Under the pieces are notes generated by a model, which was not told where the DNA came from, ran no database searches, and worked only from the letters and a program-made list of their open reading frames with translations. The translations under genes were made by a program, and so were the position numbers. Below, one piece after another: positions 42,299 through 49,938 of a stretch of DNA of 64,000 nucleotides. Source of the stretch: GCA-2732755 sp965228265 (GTDB taxonomy: Bacteria; Planctomycetota; Phycisphaerae; Phycisphaerales; UBA1924); NCBI GenBank assembly GCA_965228265.1, contig OZ245804.1:2356001-2420000 (forward strand), written 5' to 3'. Numbering within the stretch: the stretch's first letter is position 1; each line of letters begins with the position of its first letter.

Positions 42299-45200
42299 AT
42301 GCGTCACCTCGTTCGCAATTCGTGCCTCGTCCTCGCGCTGCTTGTTCTGCTTGCCGCGTACATCTGGCCACTCAATGAAACCGTCAGGCAGGGCAAGGAC
42401 CTGCGCGGCGGCTTCAGCCTGACCTACCAGCTCCAGATCGACCCCTCCATGAACGCCGGCGAGGTGATGGAGACGACGATCACCGTGCTGAAGGACCGCG
42501 TCGACCCGCAAGGGACGATGGACCTTTCGATCGTCCCGCAGGGCCGGGACCGCATCGAGATCACGATGCCGGTGCCCAACGACAAGGTCAAGAAGCTGCG
42601 GGCGCAGTTCATGGCCAAGCTCGACCAGATCCGCAGCCAGGAGATGACGAGCCGGGACATCGACCGCGTGCTTCGTCTCGAGGGCGAGGAACGCCAGGCC
42701 GAGATCGACAAGCTCTCTCAGGGGCACGAGGGACGCCGCGCACAACTGAACACGCTGATCGAGCTCTCCGAGCAGGAGCGTGAAGCGAGCGAGAGGCTCC
42801 GGTCGGCGACGGAGAACGGCGCACCGGCCGAGGCGATCGACGAGATCGTCGCCGAGATCGCAGCCAAGAGTATTGAGATCGACCAGACGCGCGAGGCGTT
42901 GCTCTCAAGCGTCCTCTTTGCCGACCGGCTCCAGCAGATTCTCGAGCTTTCGGACGAGACCAAGTACGTTCTCGACGCCGATTCCGATGAGCCCTTCCCG
43001 ATCCCGAGCCAGCGTCAGCAGGCACTCGACGATCTGAAGGCGAGCATCCCGAACGAAGCCGAGCGGATCGATGAGCTTGTCGCGATCTACGACAACTACC
43101 ACGCCAACCGGAAATCACTCGACGACCCGTCCGACCTGATCCGCCTGCTGCAGGGCTCGGGTGTGCTCGAGTTCCGCATCGTCCCGGCTGTGGGCGAGCA
43201 CCCCGAGGAGCAGGAACTCCGCAGGCGTCTGCGCGAAGAGGGCCCGAGGCTCGCCGGCACGCGCGACGCTCGATGGTTCCAGATCGCCGACCCGACCTCG
43301 CAGGTTCAGACCATTCAGCAGGCCCGCGCGATGCTCGAGAACCCGTCGGGCTACTTCGCTCAATCGGGACGTCCCGTTGTAGTGGAGGAATACGAGGGTC
43401 TGCTCTACATCCTGCTCTGGGACACGCCGCGCGAATCGCTCACGCAGAGCCCGTCGCAGCGGAGCTGGCGCGTCTCCCGCGCGTTCGAGACCTCGGACGA
43501 ATCGGGACGCCCCGCGGTCGGCTTCCGCATGGACGCCAACGGCACCGTGCTCCTGGGCAACCTCACAGAGGCCAACATCAACAAGCCGATGGCGGTCCTG
43601 CTCGACAACAAGGTCTACACCTGGCCCAACCTGAACTCCAAGATCACAAGCAACGGCATCATCACCGGCATCGACAACGCCGCCGAACGCGAGAGCATCA
43701 TCCGCACGCTCAACGCGGGCACGCTCACCGCCACGCTCAGCCCGCAGCCGATCAGCCAGTCGATCCTCGGCCCGGAACTCGGGCAGGACAACCTCGACGC
43801 AGGCCTGATCGCCGGCGTGATCTCGCTGGCCGCGGTCAGCGTCTTCATGGTCTTCTACTACTTCACGGCCGGTGCGATCGCGGTCTTCTCGCTCTTCTGC
43901 AACGCGCTCTTGATTATGGGCCTGGTCGTACTCGGCAACGTCACCATGACGCTCCCGGGTATCGCGGGCATCATCCTGACGTTCGGTATGGCCGTGGACG
44001 CCAACGTGCTGATCTTCGAACGCATCCGCGAAGAGCAGCGAGCGGGGCTCGACCTTCGCCCAGCGATCCGTCTTGGCTACTCCAAGGCTCTCTCCTCGAT
44101 CGTCGACGGCAACGTCACCAACCTCATCGTCTGCCTCGTGCTGGCCAACATCGGCACGCAGGAGATCAAGGGCTTTGCGATCACGCTCGGCATCGGTGTC
44201 ATCGGCACCATGTTCAGCGCCCTGGTCATCAGCCGTCTCATCTTCGGCCTCATGACCGAGAAGCTCGGCAAGAAGTCGCTCAAGATGCTCCCGACCGTCT
44301 TGCCCGCTCTGGAGCGCACGCTCGAGCCGAAGATCGACTGGCTCAGGCTTCGTGGTTTCTTCATCGTCATCTCAATCTGCTACGTCGGCCTCGGTGTGGG
44401 GATGATCATCACCCAGCGGGGTGAACTGCTGGACACCGAGTTCCGCGGCGGCACAGCCATCACGATGCGGCTCAAGCTCGACGAGAACGGCGAACGCGTC
44501 ACGCTGACCCGCCCCGAAGTCGCCGAGCGCGTCGCCAAAATCGCCGAAGATTCAAGCGAAACAGACGAAACACAGCTTTTGGCAACGGCTGAAGTACTCC
44601 CGATCGACCCCGAGGACGATGGGATTACCTCCTCCACGTTCCGTATCAAAACCCTCGCCACGAACGCCGAGACGATCGCTGGGTTGATCAACGCCGAATT
44701 CGCGGATGTGCTTCCGAGCAAGCCTCGCCTCGAGTTCGACGCCAGCGACAACTCGGATCTCCGGCTGGCGCCCGTCTATCCGATCACGCGCCCCAGGTTG
44801 GGCGACAACATCGAACGTCCGGGAGTCCTGGCGGACGTCTCTGACTTCAACGGCGGCGTTGCGATTGTGCTTGAGAACCTCGAGCCGCAACCGACCGAGC
44901 GAGATCTCAAAGAGCGTCTCGATTACATGCGCCGCGACCGCGAGTTCAGCAGCCTGCTCTCCAGGCAGTGGGATATCCGCATCATCGAGGGCACGCCCGA
45001 AGCCATCGAGTCGGCGGCGGTGGTCGTGCTCGATCCGGGGTTGCTGGTGTTCGAGAGCCGCGACCGTTGGGAGGCCGAGGTCGCCGGGCGCGAGTGGGAG
45101 CTCGTGCGTCGGGCGCTGAGCCGAACAGAATCGCTCGCGGGCACGGACACGTTCGACGCCGCGGTGGCAAGCTCGTTCCGAGGCAAGGCGATTGCCGCGG

Positions 45201-45763
45201 TTGCGATCAGTCTGCTGCTGATCACGATCTACATCTGGGTTCGATTCGGCTCCGTGCGGTACTCGCTCGCGGCGCTTGCCGCATTGATGCACGACGTGCT
45301 GACGGCGGTAGGCCTGATCGCCCTCGCCGAGATCATGTACCACTACCCGTCGACCGAGAGCCTGGCGCGATCGCTCTACATCCTGCCCTTCAAGATCGAC
45401 CTCGCGCTCATCGCGGCACTGCTGACGATCATCGGCTACTCGCTGAACGACACGATCATCATCATGGACCGCATCCGTGAGAACAGAGGCAAGCTGGATT
45501 ACGCCACACGCAGCGTCGTGAACCTCTCCATCAACCAGACTATCAGCCGAACGGTGATTACCTCGGGCACGACGCTCACGGCTGTCGTCATCCTGTACAT
45601 CTTCGGCGGCGAGGGTGTCCGGGCGTTCTCGTTCACGCTTCTGGTGGGCGTGCTCGTCGGTACGTACTCCTCGGTCGCGGTCGCGGCGCCGCTTGTCTGG
45701 TCGGCAAAGCACGATCGCTCAGCCAAGGCGGAGCTCGCCGAGACGAAACCTGCTGGGGCATAA
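42299..45763 (+). CDS. secDF: Fused protein translocase SecDF
   Basis: 1,154 residues, SecD and SecF in one chain. SecD begins with one helix and LRGGFSLTYQLQID. The large periplasmic P1 domain is followed by helices with the proton-path motif GMAVDANVLIFERIREE near residue 565. SecF starts near residue 685 and ends with IIGYSLNDTIIIMDRIRENR. The complex uses proton motive force to pull exported proteins out of SecYEG. The SecD P1 domain carries a helical, charged insertion of about 170 residues (roughly 95-275) between its beta segments. Confidence 0.96.
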   Translation: MRHLVRNSCLVLALLVLLAAYIWPLNETVRQGKDLRGGFSLTYQLQIDPSMNAGEVMETTITVLKDRVDPQGTMDLSIVPQGRDRIEITMPVPNDKVKKLRAQFMAKLDQIRSQEMTSRDIDRVLRLEGEERQAEIDKLSQGHEGRRAQLNTLIELSEQEREASERLRSATENGAPAEAIDEIVAEIAAKSIEIDQTREALLSSVLFADRLQQILELSDETKYVLDADSDEPFPIPSQRQQALDDLKASIPNEAERIDELVAIYDNYHANRKSLDDPSDLIRLLQGSGVLEFRIVPAVGEHPEEQELRRRLREEGPRLAGTRDARWFQIADPTSQVQTIQQARAMLENPSGYFAQSGRPVVVEEYEGLLYILLWDTPRESLTQSPSQRSWRVSRAFETSDESGRPAVGFRMDANGTVLLGNLTEANINKPMAVLLDNKVYTWPNLNSKITSNGIITGIDNAAERESIIRTLNAGTLTATLSPQPISQSILGPELGQDNLDAGLIAGVISLAAVSVFMVFYYFTAGAIAVFSLFCNALLIMGLVVLGNVTMTLPGIAGIILTFGMAVDANVLIFERIREEQRAGLDLRPAIRLGYSKALSSIVDGNVTNLIVCLVLANIGTQEIKGFAITLGIGVIGTMFSALVISRLIFGLMTEKLGKKSLKMLPTVLPALERTLEPKIDWLRLRGFFIVISICYVGLGVGMIITQRGELLDTEFRGGTAITMRLKLDENGERVTLTRPEVAERVAKIAEDSSETDETQLLATAEVLPIDPEDDGITSSTFRIKTLATNAETIAGLINAEFADVLPSKPRLEFDASDNSDLRLAPVYPITRPRLGDNIERPGVLADVSDFNGGVAIVLENLEPQPTERDLKERLDYMRRDREFSSLLSRQWDIRIIEGTPEAIESAAVVVLDPGLLVFESRDRWEAEVAGREWELVRRALSRTESLAGTDTFDAAVASSFRGKAIAAVAISLLLITIYIWVRFGSVRYSLAALAALMHDVLTAVGLIALAEIMYHYPSTESLARSLYILPFKIDLALIAALLTIIGYSLNDTIIIMDRIRENRGKLDYATRSVVNLSINQTISRTVITSGTTLTAVVILYIFGGEGVRAFSFTLLVGVLVGTYSSVAVAAPLVWSAKHDRSAKAELAETKPAGA

Positions 45764-45769
45764 CGCGAG

Positions 45770-45958
45770 ATGGCACGGACCCACCGACGCAAGGATGTCT
45801 TTGCTGCGGTGCTCATCATCGGCGCAGCGCTCGTGTACTGGATGAACCGTCGCACGCCAGACCATGCGTTCGACGATCGAGACACGCCGGTCGCGAGCGA
45901 GCCTAGGCGGTCCGCTCCGGAAGTCTCCGATCTGCCCGGCCTGAGACGCACGGAGTAG
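45770..45958 (+). CDS. 62-aa single-helix membrane protein
   Basis: One hydrophobic helix (VFAAVLIIGAALVYWM) follows a basic N-terminus (MARTHRRKD), and a charged Pro/Arg-rich tail follows. It starts 7 nt after secDF and ends 9 nt before hldD, so it fits the operon spacing. The Shine-Dalgarno sequence is weak (CGCGAG). No family is known and the call rests on context and the plausible helix. Confidence 0.5.
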   Translation: MARTHRRKDVFAAVLIIGAALVYWMNRRTPDHAFDDRDTPVASEPRRSAPEVSDLPGLRRTE

Positions 45959-45967
45959 GATTCCACG

Positions 45968-46999
45968 ATGTCCAATACCGAGCAAACGTACATCGTCACA
46001 GGCGGCTGCGGGTTCATCGGAGCCAATCTGGTCGCTGCGCTCCAGGAACGCATGCCCGGCTGCCATGTGGTCGTGCTCGATTCGATGCGCACGGGATCGT
46101 TTGCCAATCTCGTCAGTGCCTGTGAGCGCAAAGGCTCTTCGTTCGAAGGGCAGGTCATCGGGCAGAGCATCCGCGACGTGTACTGGCCCGATCTCATCGA
46201 CACGTTCACGCCCTCGGCGGTCTTTCACCTCGGCGCAATCACCGATACCACTGTCGATGACGAGTCCGAGATGATCGAGGAGAACGCCGGCGAGACCTGG
46301 CCCGAGATCATGGACGCATGCGCCGACCGCGAGATTCCGCTGGTGTACGCATCGAGCGCAGCGACCTACGGCACGCCACCACAAACCGAATCCAAAGTGC
46401 CATTCCCCGAAGAAGCCGCGGGCAAGCCCAACAATGTCTACGGCTTCAGCAAGTGGCTCATGGAGAAAGCGCACGCCCGTTACGAGCGCCAGTGCGAGGC
46501 CGCGGGCAATCCAAAGCCCTGGATCGTCGGGCTCCGGTACTTCAACGTCTTCGGCCCGGGCGAGGAGGCCAAGGGCAAAATGGCCTCGATGGCCTACCAA
46601 CTCACGCAGCAGATCCTGCGGGGCGAGCGCCCCAAGCTCTTCGAGTTCGGTGAGCAGGCCCGCGATCAGGTCTACGTCGACGACATCGTCGGCCTCACGC
46701 TCGCCGGTGCGGGCATCGGGGGCAGGCCCGATCCCGAACCCGGGGTCTACAACGCCGGCTCCGGGCAGGTCACGAGTTTCGAGACGGTCGCCAAGGCGGT
46801 CCGCAAAGGGCTCGGGATCGCCGACGAAGAGCGGCCCACAGAGTTCATCCCCATGCCGCCGGCGATTCGCCGGTTTTATCAGGACTTCACCTGCGCCGAT
46901 ATGTCCAGGGCCGAGCGGGGGCTCGGGTTCAAGCCGTCCTGCGATCCTGCCGAGTCTGTCAGCAGCTATGCGCGTTGGCTGGCCGATAATCAGGCCTAA
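45968..46999 (+). CDS. hldD: ADP-L-glycero-D-manno-heptose 6-epimerase-like SDR
   Basis: 343 residues. The NAD(P) loop is IVTGGCGFIGANLVAAL. VFHLGAITDTTVDD, the catalytic VYASSAATYGTPP and NNVYGFSKWLMEK (YxxxK), LRYFNVFGPGEEAKGKMASM and RDQVYVDDIVG match HldD/RfaD closely. The enzyme makes the L,D-heptose nucleotide for LPS core. Together with kdsB this indicates an LPS inner core. GGAG/TAGGAT precedes the ATG. Another SDR of nucleotide-sugar metabolism follows after 36 nt. Confidence 0.88.
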   Translation: MSNTEQTYIVTGGCGFIGANLVAALQERMPGCHVVVLDSMRTGSFANLVSACERKGSSFEGQVIGQSIRDVYWPDLIDTFTPSAVFHLGAITDTTVDDESEMIEENAGETWPEIMDACADREIPLVYASSAATYGTPPQTESKVPFPEEAAGKPNNVYGFSKWLMEKAHARYERQCEAAGNPKPWIVGLRYFNVFGPGEEAKGKMASMAYQLTQQILRGERPKLFEFGEQARDQVYVDDIVGLTLAGAGIGGRPDPEPGVYNAGSGQVTSFETVAKAVRKGLGIADEERPTEFIPMPPAIRRFYQDFTCADMSRAERGLGFKPSCDPAESVSSYARWLADNQA

Positions 47000-47035
47000 A
47001 GGGCACGCCAGAGCAACGACCGGAGCCGATACGCG

Positions 47036-48010
47036 ATGTCACAGATCAAGAGGATCCTCGTCACCGGCGGCGCCGGCTTCCTGGGCTCGCACATCTGCGA
47101 GCGGCTTGTCGACGACGGCCACGACGTGATCTGCGTCGACAACTTCTTCACAAGCCAGAAGTCCAACGTTCTCCACCTCATCGGCAAGCCCAACTTCGAG
47201 CTCATTCGACACGACGTCACGCACCCGCTCTGGCTCGAGGTCGACGAGATCTACAACATGGCCTGCCCGGCTGCCCCCGGGCACTATCAGTACAACCCGA
47301 TCAAGACCATGAAGACCTCCGTCATGGGCGCGATCAACCTGCTCGGCATGGCCAAAAGATGCGGCGCCAAAATTCTGCAGGCTTCAACAAGCGAAATCTA
47401 CGGCGACCCCGACGTCCACCCCCAGCCCGAGAGCTACCGGGGCAACGTCAACCCCATCGGCCCCCGCGCGTGCTACGACGAGGGTAAGCGAGCCGCCGAG
47501 ACGCTGTTCTTCGATTACCACCGCCGCAACCGCGTCAACATCCGTGTTGTGCGCATCTTCAACACCTACGGCCCACGCATGCACCCCTTCGACGGACGCG
47601 TCGTCAGCAACTTCATCCGTCAGGCCATCGAGGGCGAGGACATCACGATCTTCGGCGACGGCTCGCAGACGCGTTCGTTCTGCTACCGCGACGACCTGGT
47701 CGAAGCAATCATCCGCATGATGAACGGGCCCGACGATTTCGTGGGCCCCGTGAATATCGGCAACCAGGGTGAGTTCACGATCAAGGAACTCGCCGAGCAG
47801 GTGATCGAGCTGACCGGCTCGTCGAGCAAGATCGTCTACCGCGACCTGCCCGCCGACGATCCGATGCAGCGCCAGCCCGACATCACACTCGCTCGCAAGC
47901 ACCTCGACTGGGAACCCAAAGTCCCGCTTTCTGAGGGGCTCAAGAAGACGATCGAATGGTTCCGCACGATCGATCTCAGCGAGTACCGCGCGCCGACGCC
48001 GAACTACTGA
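47036..48010 (+). CDS. uxs: UDP-glucuronate decarboxylase (UDP-xylose synthase)
   Basis: 324 residues. ILVTGGAGFLGSHICERLV, NMACPAAPGHYQYNPIKTMK, LQASTSEIYGDPDVHPQPES, ACYDEGKRAAETLFFDY, FNTYGPRMHPFDGRVVSNFI and RSFCYRDDLVEAI are the standard UXS motifs. It oxidises and decarboxylates UDP-glucuronate to UDP-xylose for surface polysaccharides. CCGGAG lies before the ATG. It is convergent with the Dabb lipoprotein (7-nt overlap). Confidence 0.95.
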   Translation: MSQIKRILVTGGAGFLGSHICERLVDDGHDVICVDNFFTSQKSNVLHLIGKPNFELIRHDVTHPLWLEVDEIYNMACPAAPGHYQYNPIKTMKTSVMGAINLLGMAKRCGAKILQASTSEIYGDPDVHPQPESYRGNVNPIGPRACYDEGKRAAETLFFDYHRRNRVNIRVVRIFNTYGPRMHPFDGRVVSNFIRQAIEGEDITIFGDGSQTRSFCYRDDLVEAIIRMMNGPDDFVGPVNIGNQGEFTIKELAEQVIELTGSSSKIVYRDLPADDPMQRQPDITLARKHLDWEPKVPLSEGLKKTIEWFRTIDLSEYRAPTPNY

Positions 48011-48441
48011 TCAGACTTGCGTTTGAGCGACACAGCGTCCCCGATGTCGTAGACGCGGATGGATTCCCATCGCGGCTTCCATTTCTCGACGAGCGCCACA
48101 TGCGCCGGGTGCTCGACATACGCTCGGTAGTCCTCTTCTGAGTCGAACGCGACAAAGAAACCAACGTCGTAATCGCGCAGCACGCTGTCGCGGCCGATGT
48201 CGTAGTGCCTTCCCGCGTATCCCGAAGTCGCGCCGGGAAGCATGAGTAACTCGTAGCAGTCGCCGATGAGTTCGTCCGAGTCCGCTGGTTCTTTGAGGTC
48301 AAAGAACACTACGTGATTGATGAGCCCCGGAGATGGCGAATGCGCCAGCGGGGGGAGGTCACAAACGCGCTTCGTGCGAGACCCTGTGCAGGACACCATG
48401 AGAAGCACCGACGCCGCTACGCACGCTGATCTGATGTACAT
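48004..48441 (-). CDS. Dabb-domain (stress-responsive A/B barrel) lipoprotein
   Basis: 145 residues. A lipoprotein signal (MYIRSACVAASVLLMVSC; Cys18) precedes a Dabb domain: GLINHVVFFDLKEPADSDEL, DYDVGFFVAFDSEEDYRAYV, EHPAHVALVEKWKP and IRVYDIGD. The fold is a dimeric ferredoxin-like barrel known from stress proteins and some cyclases. No catalytic role can be inferred. It is co-directional with and 5 nt downstream of the sirtuin gene. Confidence 0.85.
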   Translation of the reverse strand: MYIRSACVAASVLLMVSCTGSRTKRVCDLPPLAHSPSPGLINHVVFFDLKEPADSDELIGDCYELLMLPGATSGYAGRHYDIGRDSVLRDYDVGFFVAFDSEEDYRAYVEHPAHVALVEKWKPRWESIRVYDIGDAVSLKRKSDQ

Positions 48442-48446
48442 GAATA

Positions 48447-49205
48447 TTATCCTTCTGTGGCCAGCAGCCTTGGCAGCACTTCTCCCGCCTTCCCAAACAC
48501 CGACACATCCACAATCTCACTGATTGGTGTCGGCTCCAGATTCACCTCGATCGTCGAAGCGCCCGCGCCCTTGGCCAGCTCGATCAGGCTCGCCGCCGGC
48601 TGAACGACCGAACTCGTCCCGACACTCATGAAGACATCGCACGAGCTCGAGTCACGGAACGCCCGCTCAAGCTCCCGCTCGGGCAACGCTTCGCCGAACC
48701 AAACGACGTTGGGGCGCAGCAGCCCGCCCGCCTCGGAAGCGGGGGGGAAGGATGAGAAGTCGATCTCGTCAAGCTCGTAGTGCTCGCCCGTCTTGGTGCA
48801 TCGCCAGGTGAGGATCGTGCCGTGTATCTCGGAGACGTTGGTCGAGCCGGCTTTCTGGTGGAGCCCGTCGACGTTCTGAGTGAGCAGGCTGAACGAACCG
48901 CCGCGGGCCTCGGTCTGCCTTTGAAGCTCGGCAAGAGCAGCGTGACCCGGATTCGGCTCGCAGTCCTTGCACCGCGTGAACCGCCAGTGATACCACCTCG
49001 TCACCAACTCCGGATCGCGATGGAAAGCATCGATGTGGGCCAAGTCCATCGGGTCGTACTTGGCCCAGAGGCCCGTTTCCTTGTCCCGAAAGGTGGAGAT
49101 CCCGCTCTCAGCGCTCACGCCGGCCCCGGTGAGCACAACCACCGAGCGGGCCTCGCGGAGCAGCAGGGCGGCTTTCTCGATCTCTCGCGTCTGGTTCGCG
49201 TCCAA
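48447..49205 (-). CDS. Sir2-family NAD-dependent protein deacylase, zinc site degraded
   Basis: 252 residues from a TTG with GGGAGGAT at ideal spacing; upstream in-frame codons would overlap the divergent gene. NAD-binding and catalytic motifs are intact: LTGAGVSAESGISTFRD, TQNVDGLHQKAG, and the catalytic His128 in EIHGTILTWRC. WYHWR (Tyr72, Arg75) matches the YxxR pair of class III (CobB/SIRT5) sirtuins, which favour succinyl-, malonyl- and glutaryl-lysine. Only one of four zinc cysteines remains (Cys136); the others are replaced (CTKT, ASEA). It forms an operon with the Dabb lipoprotein. Confidence 0.92.
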   Translation of the reverse strand: MDANQTREIEKAALLLREARSVVVLTGAGVSAESGISTFRDKETGLWAKYDPMDLAHIDAFHRDPELVTRWYHWRFTRCKDCEPNPGHAALAELQRQTEARGGSFSLLTQNVDGLHQKAGSTNVSEIHGTILTWRCTKTGEHYELDEIDFSSFPPASEAGGLLRPNVVWFGEALPERELERAFRDSSSCDVFMSVGTSSVVQPAASLIELAKGAGASTIEVNLEPTPISEIVDVSVFGKAGEVLPRLLATEG

Positions 49206-49233
49206 TTGCCGATCCTCCCGGGGCCCAATGTAC

Positions 49234-49239
49234 GATAAT
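49234..49239 (+). promoter_or_regulatory. -10 box (GATAAT) of a probable leaderless transcript
   Basis: GATAAT ends 6 nt before the ATG at 49246. An overlapping TACGAT (49231-49236) is an alternative reading. No Shine-Dalgarno sequence is present. Confidence 0.4.
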
Positions 49240-49245
49240 CCGGGT

Positions 49246-49908
49246 ATGCCAGGGACACCGGAGCCGATCATCATCCTCGATGGCGACCTCGCCTCACTCG
49301 TCGCTCTCGCCTGCGCCAGCGACGAAGCCGTCTCTATCGGCTCGGGCCGAACACCGTGCCCGTGCGCTATCGCGTGGATCCCGAGCATGTTCGGCGACTC
49401 TCAGCGGGACCGCTCCAGCGCCTGCGACCGCCAGATCGCCCTCTACAACGCCCGTCGACTCTCCAAATCGGAGATCGACGAGACCTTTGTCGTGCCGCAG
49501 AACCGCCCTGCCGAGACACCCATGCTGATGGCCGCCCTGGCCCATGCCGCGGCTCAGGGCTCCTCGCGTGTCGTCTGGCCTGCTCACCCCGGGCGGCCTG
49601 AAGACGAAACCGCGATCAATCTCGACCTCGCCTCGTCGATCATCGACCGCTCCCTGCTCGTCGAGCAGCTCAACCGACTCGACGCCGGACCAGAGGCGTC
49701 TGGTGCCACGATCGAGACGCCCCACGCGGACCTGACCGACCGCCAGCTCGCCGAGCTCGCCGCCGACCTGTCGGTCCCGGTCAAGACGCTCTGGTGGTGG
49801 GGGGGGCAGTCCGATGAGGCCCAGCGTCAGCGGGACCGCTGGCTCGGGCTCTTCCGTGAGACGGGCCTCTGGAAGCCGGCGGAGACCGTTGTCTCCGGAC
49901 GGGCCTGA
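49246..49908 (+). CDS. QueC-like (adenine nucleotide alpha hydrolase fold) protein lacking the PP-loop
   Basis: 220 residues. The N-terminus (EPIIILDGDLASLVALACAS) sits where QueC has its SGGxDS loop, but the catalytic glycine/serine motif is gone. The C-terminal part resembles QueC: ATIETPHADLTDRQLAELAA-DLSVPVKTLWWW parallels the I-ETPL-LTK--IV-LG--LGVP---TWSCY block, without the zinc cysteines. The family call is therefore by eye and the enzyme is probably inactive as a 7-cyano-7-deazaguanine synthase. ATG at 49228 is an alternative start. proS follows after 30 nt. Confidence 0.55.
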   Translation: MPGTPEPIIILDGDLASLVALACASDEAVSIGSGRTPCPCAIAWIPSMFGDSQRDRSSACDRQIALYNARRLSKSEIDETFVVPQNRPAETPMLMAALAHAAAQGSSRVVWPAHPGRPEDETAINLDLASSIIDRSLLVEQLNRLDAGPEASGATIETPHADLTDRQLAELAADLSVPVKTLWWWGGQSDEAQRQRDRWLGLFRETGLWKPAETVVSGRA

Positions 49909-49925
49909 TCGCACACTCTTCGGGC

Positions 49926-49931
49926 TAGAGT
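49926..49931 (+). promoter_or_regulatory. -10 box (TAGAGT) of a probable leaderless proS transcript
   Basis: TAGAGT ends 7 nt before the ATG of proS. The spacer TGGCCCC contains no Shine-Dalgarno and no -35 consensus is visible. Confidence 0.4.
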
Positions 49932-49938
49932 TGGCCCC

